A stretch of DNA of 64,000 bases from Methanococcoides alaskense (lineage in GTDB: Archaea > Halobacteriota > Methanosarcinia > Methanosarcinales > Methanosarcinaceae), in NCBI RefSeq assembly GCF_031454185.1, contig NZ_JAVDQI010000011.1:23106-87105 (forward strand), given 5' to 3'. The notes beneath the pieces are model-generated. The model was not told where the DNA came from. It searched no databases and saw nothing but the letters and a program-made list of their open reading frames with translations. Position 1 is the first letter of the stretch. Every line of letters begins with the position of its first letter. Below are positions 27,383 to 36,874 of this stretch, piece by piece. Both the position numbers and the translations under genes were made by a program.

Positions 27383-29593
27383 TCACTTCAAATAAGGCAT
27401 GGACGATTCCCCAATATGAATAGGTTCTATCGGCAAGCTGAACGAAAACTTGCTACCCTTGCCAACCTCAGATTCAACCCAGACTCTCCCCTCATGAAGC
27501 ATAACAAAACACTTGACAAGAGCAAGACCGAGTCCTGTCCCTTTTTCCACTTTTGTTTCGAATTTCTCAACTTGTGAAAAAGGGTCAAAGATAGAAGAGA
27601 GGTAATCAGGTGCAATACCTTTGCCAGTATCTTCAACACTGAAATGACCCTCATCCCCAATAATTGAACCACTAATTGTTATAGAACCGCCTTCTGAAGT
27701 GAATTTTACAGCATTGCTGAGTAGATTATAAAGTATCTGCTTGAACTTTGTAATATCAGCAAATATCCACCTCACATCCTCATCAACAGAAAAGTTAAGT
27801 TTAAGGTCCTTTTTGAGGATCAGGGGCATCAAAGAATAACAGACTTCATCAATTGCATCCAGAGAATTGAATTCTTCGATAAAAAGTTCCATCTTTCCTG
27901 CTTCTATTTTTGAAAGGTCCAGAATATCATTTATAAGATTAAGAAGATGAGTGCCGCTTGAAGAAATGTTCTTAACATACCGTTCTTGCTTTTCATTAAG
28001 CTCACCAAAATTCTTACCCGCAAGCATTTCTGAGAACCCGATGACCGCATTTAGCGGAGTTCTTAACTCATGACTCATATTCGCAAGGAACTTGCTCTTG
28101 GAAAGATTTGCAGCTTCAGCCTCTGCTTTTTCAAGAAGTATTTTTTCAGTTTCCTTTCGATCAGTAATATCCCGAATGATTGCCAGCACCTCATCTTCCC
28201 CGGTGGCAACAAAACGAGATTCATAATAACGAACGCCGTCATCCAGATCCATTTGATAATTAAATATCTCGATATTATCATCCTTCAACGCTTTTTTAAT
28301 GTTCACAATTGAAGGAGTTGAAATGTGTTGTGGAAAAATATCGGAAATATTCTTTCCAATAAAATCACTAGCAGGAAAAATAAGAGAACCCTCAGAAGGT
28401 TTATTGTAATCTACAAACGTTCCATCACCACTGAACTTGAACATGAGATCAGGAATAGAATTTAGTATTGACCGATTTCTCCCCTCACTTTTATAGAGAT
28501 CATCTTCTGCTTTTCTACGCTTTACCATCCTCCACATACCATCCATTAACAGGGTTAGTTGACGAACATCTGATTCAACATATGGCATTTCCTTATTGCC
28601 TACACCTGCAACAGCCACTATCTTGTCACCATCGAACACAGGAATATCCATATGGCGCAGGATCTTTAAGTGTTCCCCAAGATAGCCTTTTTTGAGAGGA
28701 TCAAGTGCTGCATGATCATTAGTAATGACCGGCCTTTCCTGCCTAACGGCCTCAACCCAAAAACCAGCAGACTCAAGAGGATAGTCCGGAACATCATCTT
28801 TGACAATACATTCATCCACAGTAACCTGAGTTCGAGAATGCATAGAAAGCAATGTTCCATCATCATTTAAAATTGCCAGATAACCGATCTTACTATTCGT
28901 AAGGGCAATACTTTCTTCACGTACAAAATCGGTTATATCTTCAAAAGTGGTATCGTACATCTGGTTAAGCTTTAAAAGAGCTTCAAGTCGTTTTTCATCA
29001 AGTAGAAGAGCTTCTTCAGCCCTTACAAGCTGCAGGTTTTGTAAACCAATATCCGTAAGAAAGGAAGCAAGCTTGATATAATAATCTATAATGTGAGTAA
29101 CTTTATCTTTACTAAGGACAGGAACCTTATCAAGAGCTTTAAGATATTCATCCACGTCAAAACCAACTTCATTTGCCTGCTTTATAAAAAAATCAGGGTC
29201 TGGTTTTTCGTAAACGAATTGACCAAGAAAAATATTTGCAAGATGCTTTCCCTCAACGTGAATCGGAATACCAATATCGATCATTCCATTCCCACAGATA
29301 TATTCCATATATCCTTTGTCCTTTGCAGAACTATTCTCAAAGAATTCAATAAAATGTTTATCACTTTCCCTGCAACGTTTCTCAGTAACAGGATCTAAAC
29401 GATGGAATTTTACACAAATATCCTGCCATCCAACAGCAATCAGGATATTACCTTCCATATCAACGATCCCACAGGGAATGTTAGTTGCAGCGTAAAAACT
29501 TTCCATAAGGTACTGTAACTTGCAAGTATCAACAAGATCAACGAAATTGTAGTTTATTTCAGTAGTTGGACCTGACGAAAACATATTGATCAA
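27383..29593 (-). CDS. Hybrid-input sensor histidine kinase: PocR-GAF-PAS-HisKA-HATPase
   Basis: 736 residues, no transmembrane segment. Residues about 15-175 form a PocR sensory domain (CKLQYLMESFYAATNIPCGI, ICVKFHRL, MEYICGNGMIDIGIPI). A GAF-like domain spans about 205-350, PAS about 365-480 and HisKA about 500-565 with MSHELRTPLNAVIGF. The HATPase has intact boxes: ILYNLLSNAVKF, VEDTGKGIAP and GTGLGLALVK. PocR domains sense small hydrocarbon derivatives such as propanediol or related metabolites. No adjacent response regulator. In methanogens such kinases regulate methyltransferase isozymes; that is possible here but not shown. Confidence 0.92.
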   Translation of the reverse strand: MINMFSSGPTTEINYNFVDLVDTCKLQYLMESFYAATNIPCGIVDMEGNILIAVGWQDICVKFHRLDPVTEKRCRESDKHFIEFFENSSAKDKGYMEYICGNGMIDIGIPIHVEGKHLANIFLGQFVYEKPDPDFFIKQANEVGFDVDEYLKALDKVPVLSKDKVTHIIDYYIKLASFLTDIGLQNLQLVRAEEALLLDEKRLEALLKLNQMYDTTFEDITDFVREESIALTNSKIGYLAILNDDGTLLSMHSRTQVTVDECIVKDDVPDYPLESAGFWVEAVRQERPVITNDHAALDPLKKGYLGEHLKILRHMDIPVFDGDKIVAVAGVGNKEMPYVESDVRQLTLLMDGMWRMVKRRKAEDDLYKSEGRNRSILNSIPDLMFKFSGDGTFVDYNKPSEGSLIFPASDFIGKNISDIFPQHISTPSIVNIKKALKDDNIEIFNYQMDLDDGVRYYESRFVATGEDEVLAIIRDITDRKETEKILLEKAEAEAANLSKSKFLANMSHELRTPLNAVIGFSEMLAGKNFGELNEKQERYVKNISSSGTHLLNLINDILDLSKIEAGKMELFIEEFNSLDAIDEVCYSLMPLILKKDLKLNFSVDEDVRWIFADITKFKQILYNLLSNAVKFTSEGGSITISGSIIGDEGHFSVEDTGKGIAPDYLSSIFDPFSQVEKFETKVEKGTGLGLALVKCFVMLHEGRVWVESEVGKGSKFSFSLPIEPIHIGESSMPYLK

Positions 29594-29908
29594 AGTATGA
29601 ACCCCCGCTTTTATTTAAAATGTTGTATATTGTCAATTCATTGAATTTATTATAGTTCCACTCGAACTCCTTAAGTTATAATTTGTCTATTATTGATTAA
29701 AAAGCTTTATGAGATTAAGCAAATAATACAATACAAAATTGTCATCCAATGCCTATATTCTGGCATTACAGAATATTTTAATACATTTGAAAATATTGGG
29801 AAAGTAGAGATAATAGAAGCTTTCAGCCATATACCTTACGAGAAGTTGAACATGCTTGAAATATAAGAACAAAAAATTTACAATAACTCATTACTGACAG
29901 GAAAACTA
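29594..29908. other. Intergenic region upstream of the PocR kinase
   Basis: AT-rich, with no coding frame. Contains the kinase upstream region and the 3' side of the broken SMR gene. Confidence 0.3.
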
Positions 29909-30229
29909 TCATTGAGGTCCCAAGACCTTAAGTCCCATTATCCCAATGGCTATCAATGATATGCAGACCAGCCTGACGATATCCATGGATTCATTGAAAA
30001 GGAAGATGCCCAGCAAAGTCGTACCGAGGATACCGATTCCGGTCCAAACAGCATATCCGGCACCCACAGGGATAACACGCAGTGCTTTTTCCAGAAAAGA
30101 CATGCTGATCACAAGAAAGACCAGAGTAAAGAGAGTAGGGTAGATCTTCGTAAATCCTTCACTTTATTTCATGCTGATCGCCCAACCAGTCTCAAAGATC
30201 CCTGCTATTAAAAGATATATACATTCCAT
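29909..30229 (-). pseudogene. Small multidrug resistance (SMR/SugE-type) transporter broken by one nonsense codon
   Basis: From ATG 30229 the frame reads MECIYLLIAGIFETGWAISM, then K and TAA (30166-30164), and continues without shift as SEGFTKIYPTLFTLVFLVIS and on to GIMGLKVLGPQ. Restoring TAA to a tyrosine codon gives a complete protein of about 106 residues with four transmembrane helices and the family's conserved Glu in helix 1 (FETGW). The rest is undamaged, so the mutation is recent or read through. TAA is not the pyrrolysine codon (TAG). A shorter protein could start at the Met codon at 30112, but it would lack helix 1. Confidence 0.8.
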
Positions 30230-30253
30230 GAAAGAGCATTGAATTGGATATAT

Positions 30254-30802
30254 TTAAAGCAATTGATTTAGATCATCTTTTCTGATAACGAACTGCATAT
30301 GAGGTTCATCGAAAAATTCAATGTCAACAATACCATTGTTCACCATCCCCAGTTTTAGTGCAAGCTTTTCAGATGCTATATTGTCAGGATGAGAATAAGC
30401 GGTCATCATTCCTAACCCCAGTACAGAAAAAGCATATTCAAGGAGCTTTTTGGTAACTTCAATACCATATCCCTTTTTCCAGTACTCAGGAAGGAACATC
30501 CAGAACATCTGATATCCTGAACATTTCCAATCCGGACCAAAGCCGACAGAACCAATGAAATTTCCATCGGCTTTACGCTCAACTGCCAGAGCATATATCT
30601 GCTCTTCATTATCGTAATTTACAATAGTCTTATCGAGCAGCTCTTTAGTACCTTCGAAGGTCTTTTGATCAGCAGTGAAAAGAAGATATTTAGTAGCTTC
30701 CCCATCAGACATGAAAACATAGAAGCCATCAAGATCATCTCCTTTGAAAGGACGGATGAGCGTTCTTTCGGTTTCAAGTACTTCAGGCACTTTTAAAGAC
30801 AT
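30254..30802 (-). CDS. GNAT-family N-acetyltransferase (RimJ/RimL type)
   Basis: 182 residues. N-terminal ETERTLIRPFKGDDLDGFYV is the usual RimJ/RimL opening. The acetyl-CoA loop region is WMFLPEYWKKGYGIEVTKKL (residues about 105-124), and the C-terminus has the ALKLGMVNNG motif. Substrate unknown: could be a protein N-terminus, an antibiotic or a small amine. A truncated copy of its C-terminus lies at 31727-31822 as part of a tandem duplication. Confidence 0.85.
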   Translation of the reverse strand: MSLKVPEVLETERTLIRPFKGDDLDGFYVFMSDGEATKYLLFTADQKTFEGTKELLDKTIVNYDNEEQIYALAVERKADGNFIGSVGFGPDWKCSGYQMFWMFLPEYWKKGYGIEVTKKLLEYAFSVLGLGMMTAYSHPDNIASEKLALKLGMVNNGIVDIEFFDEPHMQFVIRKDDLNQLL

Positions 30803-30968
30803 AAACGACCATAGTCCGTCAAATAAATAACAATAACGGTCTTAGCCAAATTGATAAAAATTATCTTTACGACCAGTTGAATGGTCAGCAAAGGAAAGAA
30901 AAATATTTGGTATATCAAAAGAGGAAGGAAGAGAAAAACACTTTACTGTTCTTATCCCCACTTCACGA

Positions 30969-31574
30969 TCAATAGACACTGCTTTTTAGAGAGGCAGCTG
31001 CAAGAGTACTGGTGTATTCCAGGGACTTCAGGTTGAACCCCAGAAGGAAAGAACCAATGTAGGCCGAATTACCATCCTGAGAAAGAGATCGTATGTATTT
31101 ATCCGACGCTACTGAAGGAGAAGCAATAATTGCCCCAGAAATGCCATAGACCGCCTCAATGGAGAGGAAAGGATGTGCATTGATGACCATATCTATAGGA
31201 TCGGTTGAGGACCTTATATTCAGAAACTCTTTGTTGAGTATTACAATATTACCTAAGACGCGATATTTGGGATCGTCCAGGTACCCCTGAAGTTCCACAG
31301 GATCAAGCACATCTTTACCGATGAGTTTGCCACCGTGCATCAATTTAACATTATTTTTAGGCCACTGAAACTCACTGTTGGTCAAAAAACATAGCATCAA
31401 ATCACAGCCAAGAACTTGACGGATCCCAACGTTGCTCTTTTTACCACACAGAACTAGTCCTTTTTGTTCATCCTCTTTTTCAAGCTTGAGTATCTTCTTC
31501 CGGTCAGTTTCGTCAAGGAACAGAACTGAACTGATCCCTTTTGAAGAGAGAAGTTCCGTTCGGACCCCATCCAT
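30969..31574 (-). CDS. Hypothetical protein, tandem paralogue 1
   Basis: 201 residues, soluble, about 70% identical by eye to the gene at 31956. Features: N-terminal RTELLSSKGISSVLFLDETD (strand-turn-acidic motif), a central GIRQVLGCDLMLCFLTNSEF, and a glycine-rich GISGAIIASPS near the C-terminus, giving an alternating alpha/beta composition. No recognised family; the conserved SVLFLDETD could be part of a nucleotide or metal site, but this is guesswork. It follows a GNAT gene as part of a duplicated segment. Confidence 0.7.
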   Translation of the reverse strand: MDGVRTELLSSKGISSVLFLDETDRKKILKLEKEDEQKGLVLCGKKSNVGIRQVLGCDLMLCFLTNSEFQWPKNNVKLMHGGKLIGKDVLDPVELQGYLDDPKYRVLGNIVILNKEFLNIRSSTDPIDMVINAHPFLSIEAVYGISGAIIASPSVASDKYIRSLSQDGNSAYIGSFLLGFNLKSLEYTSTLAAASLKSSVY

Positions 31575-31726
31575 AATATCTTCGTTTGTAATTTAATAAC
31601 CCCCCACTAATGTTAACTGATCGATCAAGATCAATTAATCAATGTATATTGTTATAATTCAATGTTACTTAAGTATTATTGAAATACTTTTGATACTGAT
31701 ACAAAAAAGTAGGTTTCTACAGAGCC

Positions 31727-31822
31727 TGATCAAGATAATCTTTTCTGATACCGAACTGTACAATGGTTCATCGAAAAATTCAATACCAACAATACCATTG
31801 TTGACCTCCACAGTTTTAGTAA
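31727..31822 (-). pseudogene. GNAT C-terminal remnant from the tandem duplication
   Basis: The sequence matches 30262-30355, the 3' end of the intact GNAT gene, with mutated positions and the rest deleted. The following spacer (about 31830-31900) also matches the spacer at about 30845-30905. Confidence 0.7.
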
Positions 31823-31955
31823 CGGCATAACCCAAATTAATAAAATATTATCTTTACGATCACTTGAATGGTCAGCAAAGTAAATAGAAATATTGAGAAT
31901 GTTAAAGGAGGTGGGAAAGCATCCCCAATTTCCTATTATTTCCTTCACTTTTTGA

Positions 31956-32561
31956 TCAATAAACACTGCTTTTTAGAGGAGCAGCTACTAAATTGCTGGC
32001 ATATTCCAAGGGCTTTAGGTTGAACCCAAGAAGGAAAGAACCAACATGCACCATTTTGTCCTCTTGAGAAAGAGATCGCATATATCCATCCGATGCTCTT
32101 GAAGGTGAAGCGATCAGTGCCCCGGAAATCCCGGAAACCACTTCAATGGAAGGGAAAGGGTGTGCATTAATGACCATATATATCGGATCAGTTGAAGACT
32201 TGCCCTTTAAGAACTCCTCATAAAGTATTACGATATTACCCAAAACACAATATTTATGATCGTCATGATACTCCTGAAGATCCAGAGGATCACACACATC
32301 TTCACCGATGAGCTTGTCACCGTGCATCACTTTGATATGATTTGTGGGCCACTGAAACTCATTGTTGGTCAAAAAACCCATCATCACATCACAGTCAAGA
32401 ACCTGACGTATTCCAACGTTGTTCTTTTTACCGCATACTATTGATCCATTTAGTTCATCCTCTCTTTCAGATTCGATTATCTTCTTTCGGTCAGTTTCGT
32501 CAAGGAACAAAACTGAACCAATTCCTTTTGAAGAGAGAAGTTCTGTTCTAATCTCATCCAT
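31956..32561 (-). CDS. Hypothetical protein, tandem paralogue 2
   Basis: 201 residues, the same length and order of motifs as its paralogue at 30969: RTELLSSKGIGSVLFLDETD, GIRQVLDCDVMMGFLTNNEF, PLDLQEYHDDHKYCVLGNIV and GISGALIASPS. Both copies stay open with a full-length frame, so both may be functional. Upstream lie two 20-bp direct repeats absent from the other copy. No family recognised. Confidence 0.7.
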   Translation of the reverse strand: MDEIRTELLSSKGIGSVLFLDETDRKKIIESEREDELNGSIVCGKKNNVGIRQVLDCDVMMGFLTNNEFQWPTNHIKVMHGDKLIGEDVCDPLDLQEYHDDHKYCVLGNIVILYEEFLKGKSSTDPIYMVINAHPFPSIEVVSGISGALIASPSRASDGYMRSLSQEDKMVHVGSFLLGFNLKPLEYASNLVAAPLKSSVY

Positions 32562-32622
32562 GATATCATTGTTTGAAATTTAATAACCTCCATTAGTTTT
32601 AACTGTTCGACCTATATCATCT

Positions 32623-32662
32623 AAATCAACATAACTTGACATAAATCAATATAACTTGACAT
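32623..32662. repeat. Two tandem 20-bp repeats upstream of paralogue 2
   Basis: Units AAATCAACATAACTTGACAT and AAATCAATATAACTTGACAT, one mismatch, followed by a partial third (ACTCAATATTA). They lie 62-101 bp upstream of the start codon, where an operator could sit. Confidence 0.7.
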
Positions 32663-32817
32663 GACTCAATATTATTTAAGTTTTATTGAGCTACTTTTGA
32701 TACAGAGCCAAAATAACAGCAATTATCTGGTAAAAAATAGATTCAGCTAGCATAAATAATAAAGAAGATAAAAAAGGTGATATTACCCTGGACTATACAA
32801 ACGCCAGATCGTGTTTT

Positions 32818-33978
32818 TTATGTATAAGGAATAGTAAAATTAAAAGTACTTCCCTTATCAGGTTCAGATTCAACCCAGATAGTGCCTCCATGCAATTCAA
32901 CTATCTTCTTAACGATCGGCAACCTCAATCCAGTCCCCCGATATTTTTGCACGTGGAACTTTCTAACTTTTAGGAAAGGCTGAAAAATGTTGTCTAGCTC
33001 GTCTTCTGGTATTCCGACACCTGTATATTGGATAGTAATATGCAATTCACTTTCATTAACAGTAGCATAACATCTTATCGTTCCATTATCAGATGCAAAT
33101 TTAATAGCATCATTCATAAGATCATACAGGATCTCTTTGAACTTGATCCGATCAGCTTTTATGCTTCCAACATCAGATCCTACATTGCATTCTAAAATAA
33201 TACCCTTTTCCGACGCAAGAGGATCTAGCAGAACTTTTACATCCTGAATAGTTTCTGATACATCAACATCCTCGATCCGAAGTTGCAATTTGCCAGATTC
33301 GATTTTTAAAAGTTCCAATAAACCATTAATAGCTTCCAGTAACTCATTTCCACTTGTAGAAACATTGCTCAGATATTTTAATTGCTTTTCATTAAGCAAG
33401 CCGAATTGTTCAGTTAGCAGTACATCAGAGAAGCCTATGATCGAATTAAGGGGTGTGCGTAGCTCATGGCTCATGCTCGCAAGGAAATCACTTTTTGCTT
33501 GACTGACATTTTCGGACTCTATTTTTGCTTCAATGAGTGCCTTTTTAATTAGTTCATTCTCATATGCCTGTGAAGTAACTAAAAGATCAGTTTCAATGAT
33601 TTCCTTAAACTCAAACATTAATTCGCGAGAAGAATTGGACAAAGAGTTATCGTTATTATACAAGACACAAATTGTACCAAATCTTTCACCATTTGGCCAT
33701 TTGATCGGAAAACCAAAATAAAACTTCAGCCCTAGCTCAATATCAAGATCATGGTCCCACCCAGGATCAACTCGCTCCCCCGCTTTGTATGGATTACCTT
33801 TTGTTTTGCTCGATACAAACACTTCGAGATGGTTAGGCTTCGCCTTCATGATGAGACCAGCAGGAACGTGTAAGGTCTGAGCCATCAGATCCACGATTCT
33901 TTGCCATTTAGCAACTGTTTCCTCACTAATTTTGACATCATCAATATAAGAAGATGTAACTATTCTAACCAACCCCAT
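32818..33978 (-). CDS. GAF-HisKA sensor kinase with degenerate ATPase domain
   Basis: 386 residues, no transmembrane segment. A GAF-like sensor domain (residues about 20-140; FYFGFPIKWPNGERFGTICV) precedes HisKA with the phospho-acceptor intact (ASMSHELRTPLNSIIGFSDV). The HATPase domain lacks key residues. The N-box reads ILYDLMNDAIKF where kinases have NLLxNA, so both Asn are replaced or moved. The G1 box is QYTGVGIPED, with Tyr instead of Asp. The G2 box is GTGLRLPIVK, with Arg instead of Gly. It probably cannot bind ATP normally and could be a phosphatase, a decoy or a partner phosphorylated by another kinase (inference). No adjacent regulator. Confidence 0.88.
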   Translation of the reverse strand: MGLVRIVTSSYIDDVKISEETVAKWQRIVDLMAQTLHVPAGLIMKAKPNHLEVFVSSKTKGNPYKAGERVDPGWDHDLDIELGLKFYFGFPIKWPNGERFGTICVLYNNDNSLSNSSRELMFEFKEIIETDLLVTSQAYENELIKKALIEAKIESENVSQAKSDFLASMSHELRTPLNSIIGFSDVLLTEQFGLLNEKQLKYLSNVSTSGNELLEAINGLLELLKIESGKLQLRIEDVDVSETIQDVKVLLDPLASEKGIILECNVGSDVGSIKADRIKFKEILYDLMNDAIKFASDNGTIRCYATVNESELHITIQYTGVGIPEDELDNIFQPFLKVRKFHVQKYRGTGLRLPIVKKIVELHGGTIWVESEPDKGSTFNFTIPYT

Positions 33979-34165
33979 AGAATATTAGGGAGTCAGTTTC
34001 TTAAATAGATATCATACTAAAAATAGGATATATGTGATATAATTTATTTGAACTATAGGTTAAACAATATTTAGAGACGAACATCTCAATATGTTCATCC
34101 CCGGGTTAATATGTAGCAGTTCACGATTAGAGAAAAAATAAAAAGTGAATGATTCAGCTCGAAGT

Positions 34166-35692
34166 TCATTCAACTTTTTCAACAGCACTCATCTTACCAA
34201 GAATTAAATTATACGAGTCCTTTTCCTCATTGTATTTAACAAGAACATCATAGATCTTTAAAATCCCGCCATACTCCACTTCTTTGATAGCATTGTTTTC
34301 CACATTCATATTATGGAATGGTAAAATTACATATACCTGCTTTCTTGAAGTGCCGTCACATACTTTGTAAACACTATACTGATTGTCCCCAAGATCACCT
34401 GACATCAGAGAACAAACGATATTTATGCGTTTGTCTGTAAATTTGTCTATGGTTGCAAGTCTTGCGAATTTCGCTTTTAGAGGCACCTTGTACTTGATAC
34501 GTGTTAGCCTGTCCTTTCTCAGGATCACATAGGAATATTTGATATCAGTGTTCAAATAACGGAACGGTTCTTCACAATCTGCAAGCTTCTTCATCAGAAC
34601 TGGTGGATTGATATCATTTTTCTGCTCAAAGCTCCAGCATTCATCTGGTTTGCATCCGGCACACCAAATGAACGAGCAGGGGCTGTAAACATTAAGCCCT
34701 GATCCTTTAAGAGCAAACATCAGTCTTCTTAGTTCTGTAGAATTCGCTTTGTCAGCAGGTTCGATCAGAACGATGTTCCCATCATCAACGAGCTTTGTAG
34801 ATAATTCCTTAAGAAGAGCTGCCTTCTCATCGAGGGATAACTCACTTATCTCATTGAGCACGTTCGAGAAAACCATCATATCCACCTTATCAGGAAGATC
34901 ATCAGCTTTAAGGTCTTTAATATTTGCCTTTATGGTATCCTCGACCTTCACATTCAGATTGTCCTTTGCATACTCAGGGACAATGTGCTTATAGGCTTCG
35001 ATGTTCTCATCGTAGAGCTCCACACTGTGGATCTCGACTTCTGCATTACCCAATCGCATGTAATGGTCTGCTATTGCAGCAGGAACGGTTCCCGGACCGG
35101 TACCGAAGTCAACTATTTTCATTCTCGTCTTGAGCAGGCCATCAAGCTCCATACCGTAGAGGATATGCTGGAACTGGATGAAATATACAGGGAACTGATA
35201 AGCAAGATAAGCAAGGATACTGTAGCCTTTTTCATAGCTGATCTTCTTTGCCTTGCCCTCTTTCCAGTAACCGGCCTTCTGGGATTGTATCGCCCATCTT
35301 ATTTTCTCCAGGACTATAGGGTCATCCCAGTCCTTAGAGGTCTTCTCGCCAATGTACTGTTCAATTAGCCTTTGGAGCTTCTTAGGAATAGTACCAAACT
35401 TTAAAAATGAACTCATCAATTCCTTATCTTCAGGACTAAGCACAAGGGTTTCTTTCCCAGGAGCTCTTGTTATTCTGAAATCGTTCCCCATAGGTACAGC
35501 ATTGAGCCTAAGGTCGAACAGAGATGATGAAACCTCATCATAAATGGCTTGTATAGATATTTCGTCTTTAACATGATCTTTGAGCTCAGATAGCATGAAC
35601 TCCTTTTTCATACGAGAGACATATTTCAGGACAGAGAGTACTTTATTAGCAGGCATCTTGTGGAGTGGAACGATGCCAAATGATAAAAGCAT
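34166..35692 (-). CDS. Rsm22-like methyltransferase-fold protein with cysteine cluster
   Basis: 508 residues from ATG 35692. The longer frame to 35758 overlaps a TATA box (GATATATATTTTGC, minus strand), so its first 22 codons would precede the transcript. The SAM Rossmann motif is KIVDFGTGPGTVPAAIADHY (about residue 195), followed by FSNVLNEISELS. A cysteine group CSFIWCAGCKPDECWSF (about residue 345) matches the metal or Fe-S site of the Rsm22 family linked to small-subunit ribosome assembly. A C-terminal beta domain resembles OB-like folds. The role in archaea is presumably in ribosome maturation (family knowledge plus inference). Confidence 0.82.
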   Translation of the reverse strand: MLLSFGIVPLHKMPANKVLSVLKYVSRMKKEFMLSELKDHVKDEISIQAIYDEVSSSLFDLRLNAVPMGNDFRITRAPGKETLVLSPEDKELMSSFLKFGTIPKKLQRLIEQYIGEKTSKDWDDPIVLEKIRWAIQSQKAGYWKEGKAKKISYEKGYSILAYLAYQFPVYFIQFQHILYGMELDGLLKTRMKIVDFGTGPGTVPAAIADHYMRLGNAEVEIHSVELYDENIEAYKHIVPEYAKDNLNVKVEDTIKANIKDLKADDLPDKVDMMVFSNVLNEISELSLDEKAALLKELSTKLVDDGNIVLIEPADKANSTELRRLMFALKGSGLNVYSPCSFIWCAGCKPDECWSFEQKNDINPPVLMKKLADCEEPFRYLNTDIKYSYVILRKDRLTRIKYKVPLKAKFARLATIDKFTDKRINIVCSLMSGDLGDNQYSVYKVCDGTSRKQVYVILPFHNMNVENNAIKEVEYGGILKIYDVLVKYNEEKDSYNLILGKMSAVEKVE

Positions 35693-35806
35693 TGTTGAAG
35701 AAAAATTGAAAAATCTTATGCTGAAACTATTCTTTTTTAGAAGCAAAATATATATCACCGATACCCAAGATAGTTTTATTAAGGAATAAAATGGGGGAAT
35801 AATATC

Positions 35807-36232
35807 TTGAACAAACTAATTGTATTGCTGGTATTACTTGCGGCGATCCTCGTCGCTGGGTGTGCAGATAACACTGAACAGATCATAGACGAACCAGAAA
35901 TCGTAGAAGATGAAGTATCCGATCTTGTCGAAGCAGAAGACAATGAAACCATGGACATGGATACAGAAGAGCACATGGGAGCAACTGTAGAAGTGATTAT
36001 CGAAAACTTCGAATTTGCTCCAGAGGAGATCCGCATATCCGTTGGGGACACAATTACATGGACAAATCTGGATACAGCACCACATACAGCCACAGATAAC
36101 AACGATATGTTCGATTCAGGAACACTTGCCGAAGGAGAATCATTCAGTATGACCTTTGAAGAGGCAGGAACTTACGATTATATCTGTACCATTCATCCAT
36201 ACATGAAGGGAACTGTAATAGTTGAAGCCTGA
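35807..36232 (+). CDS. Cupredoxin (plastocyanin-like) lipoprotein
   Basis: 141 residues from a TTG start at 35807 with GGGGGA nine bases upstream. Lipobox ILVAGC (Cys about 20), then an acidic linker rich in Glu and Asp, then a type I copper domain: ENFEFAPEEIRISVGDTITW, ligand His in APHTATD, and Cys-His-Met in YICTIHPYMKG. These are the four classical copper ligands. The protein is likely a surface-anchored electron carrier, unusual in a strict anaerobe and possibly linked to copper or oxidative stress. Divergent from the Rsm22-like gene, sharing a promoter gap. Confidence 0.9.
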   Translation: MNKLIVLLVLLAAILVAGCADNTEQIIDEPEIVEDEVSDLVEAEDNETMDMDTEEHMGATVEVIIENFEFAPEEIRISVGDTITWTNLDTAPHTATDNNDMFDSGTLAEGESFSMTFEEAGTYDYICTIHPYMKGTVIVEA

Positions 36233-36280
36233 ACACTCTGGTTTGAAAGATATAGATACTAAGAGCTTGACTTTTCTCAA

Positions 36281-36308
36281 AAAATGAGGGGAATACCCCT
36301 CAAATTTT
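36281..36308 (+). terminator. Hairpin terminator after the cupredoxin gene
   Basis: A 7-bp perfect stem TGAGGGG/CCCCTCA (36285-36291 and 36296-36302) with loop AATA, preceded by AAAAA and followed by AATTTT. It lies 50 bp past the stop codon. Confidence 0.6.
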
Positions 36309-36874
36309 ATTTACAGGGATCTGCACCTCGGTTAGCAATTCATCTTATGGGACCTCTGCAGGGTCATTGAGGTAAATGGAACGTGCAGGACTAAGGGTCG
36401 TTTAAAACCATTTGATATATTATTTTTGAAAAAGCAAGATATGGGGGAGCTGGTACTTTTAGCTATAAGTATTAGAAATTTGTATTTCGTAAGTTCTTGA
36501 TGTTCGAATTTAATGGCCCGCACAATATATCGGGGATATAGGTAACTCACAAAAATGCAACCTTTTAAAATATTTACTTTTTTTAATGTTCAATAAAAAT
36601 TATCCTAACATATTATCCAATACCCTTATTTCAAATAATGAGGAATGCAACAACACGAACATTTTGTTGTATTTTACAATTGAGTGAAACAATTAGTTGC
36701 ATTTAATTGCTAAACTAGGAATGAAATGATTGCATTTTTATTTGCTAACAGTGTTAACTTTTCAAGTACTCCAAGTTCTAATCACAGGTTCACAAAGAAT
36801 ATAGTGCATTGCAAGACAAATGTAAACCATATATAAAAAACTCAGATTCAGTATGAATTCATGGGGAAATAAAA
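36309..36874. other. Intergenic region with promoter of the PKD gene
   Basis: No coding frame. A TATA box ACCATATATAAAAAAC (about 36826-36841) gives a transcription start near 36865, so the PKD gene has a very short leader. The rest holds nothing I recognise. Confidence 0.45.

Noticed and set aside
30164..30166. Pyrrolysine readthrough of the SMR stop
   Set aside because: The codon is TAA, whereas pyrrolysine uses TAG.
35693..35758. Longer start for the Rsm22-like gene
   Set aside because: A TATA box is inside this part on the coding strand, so it would be upstream of the transcript.
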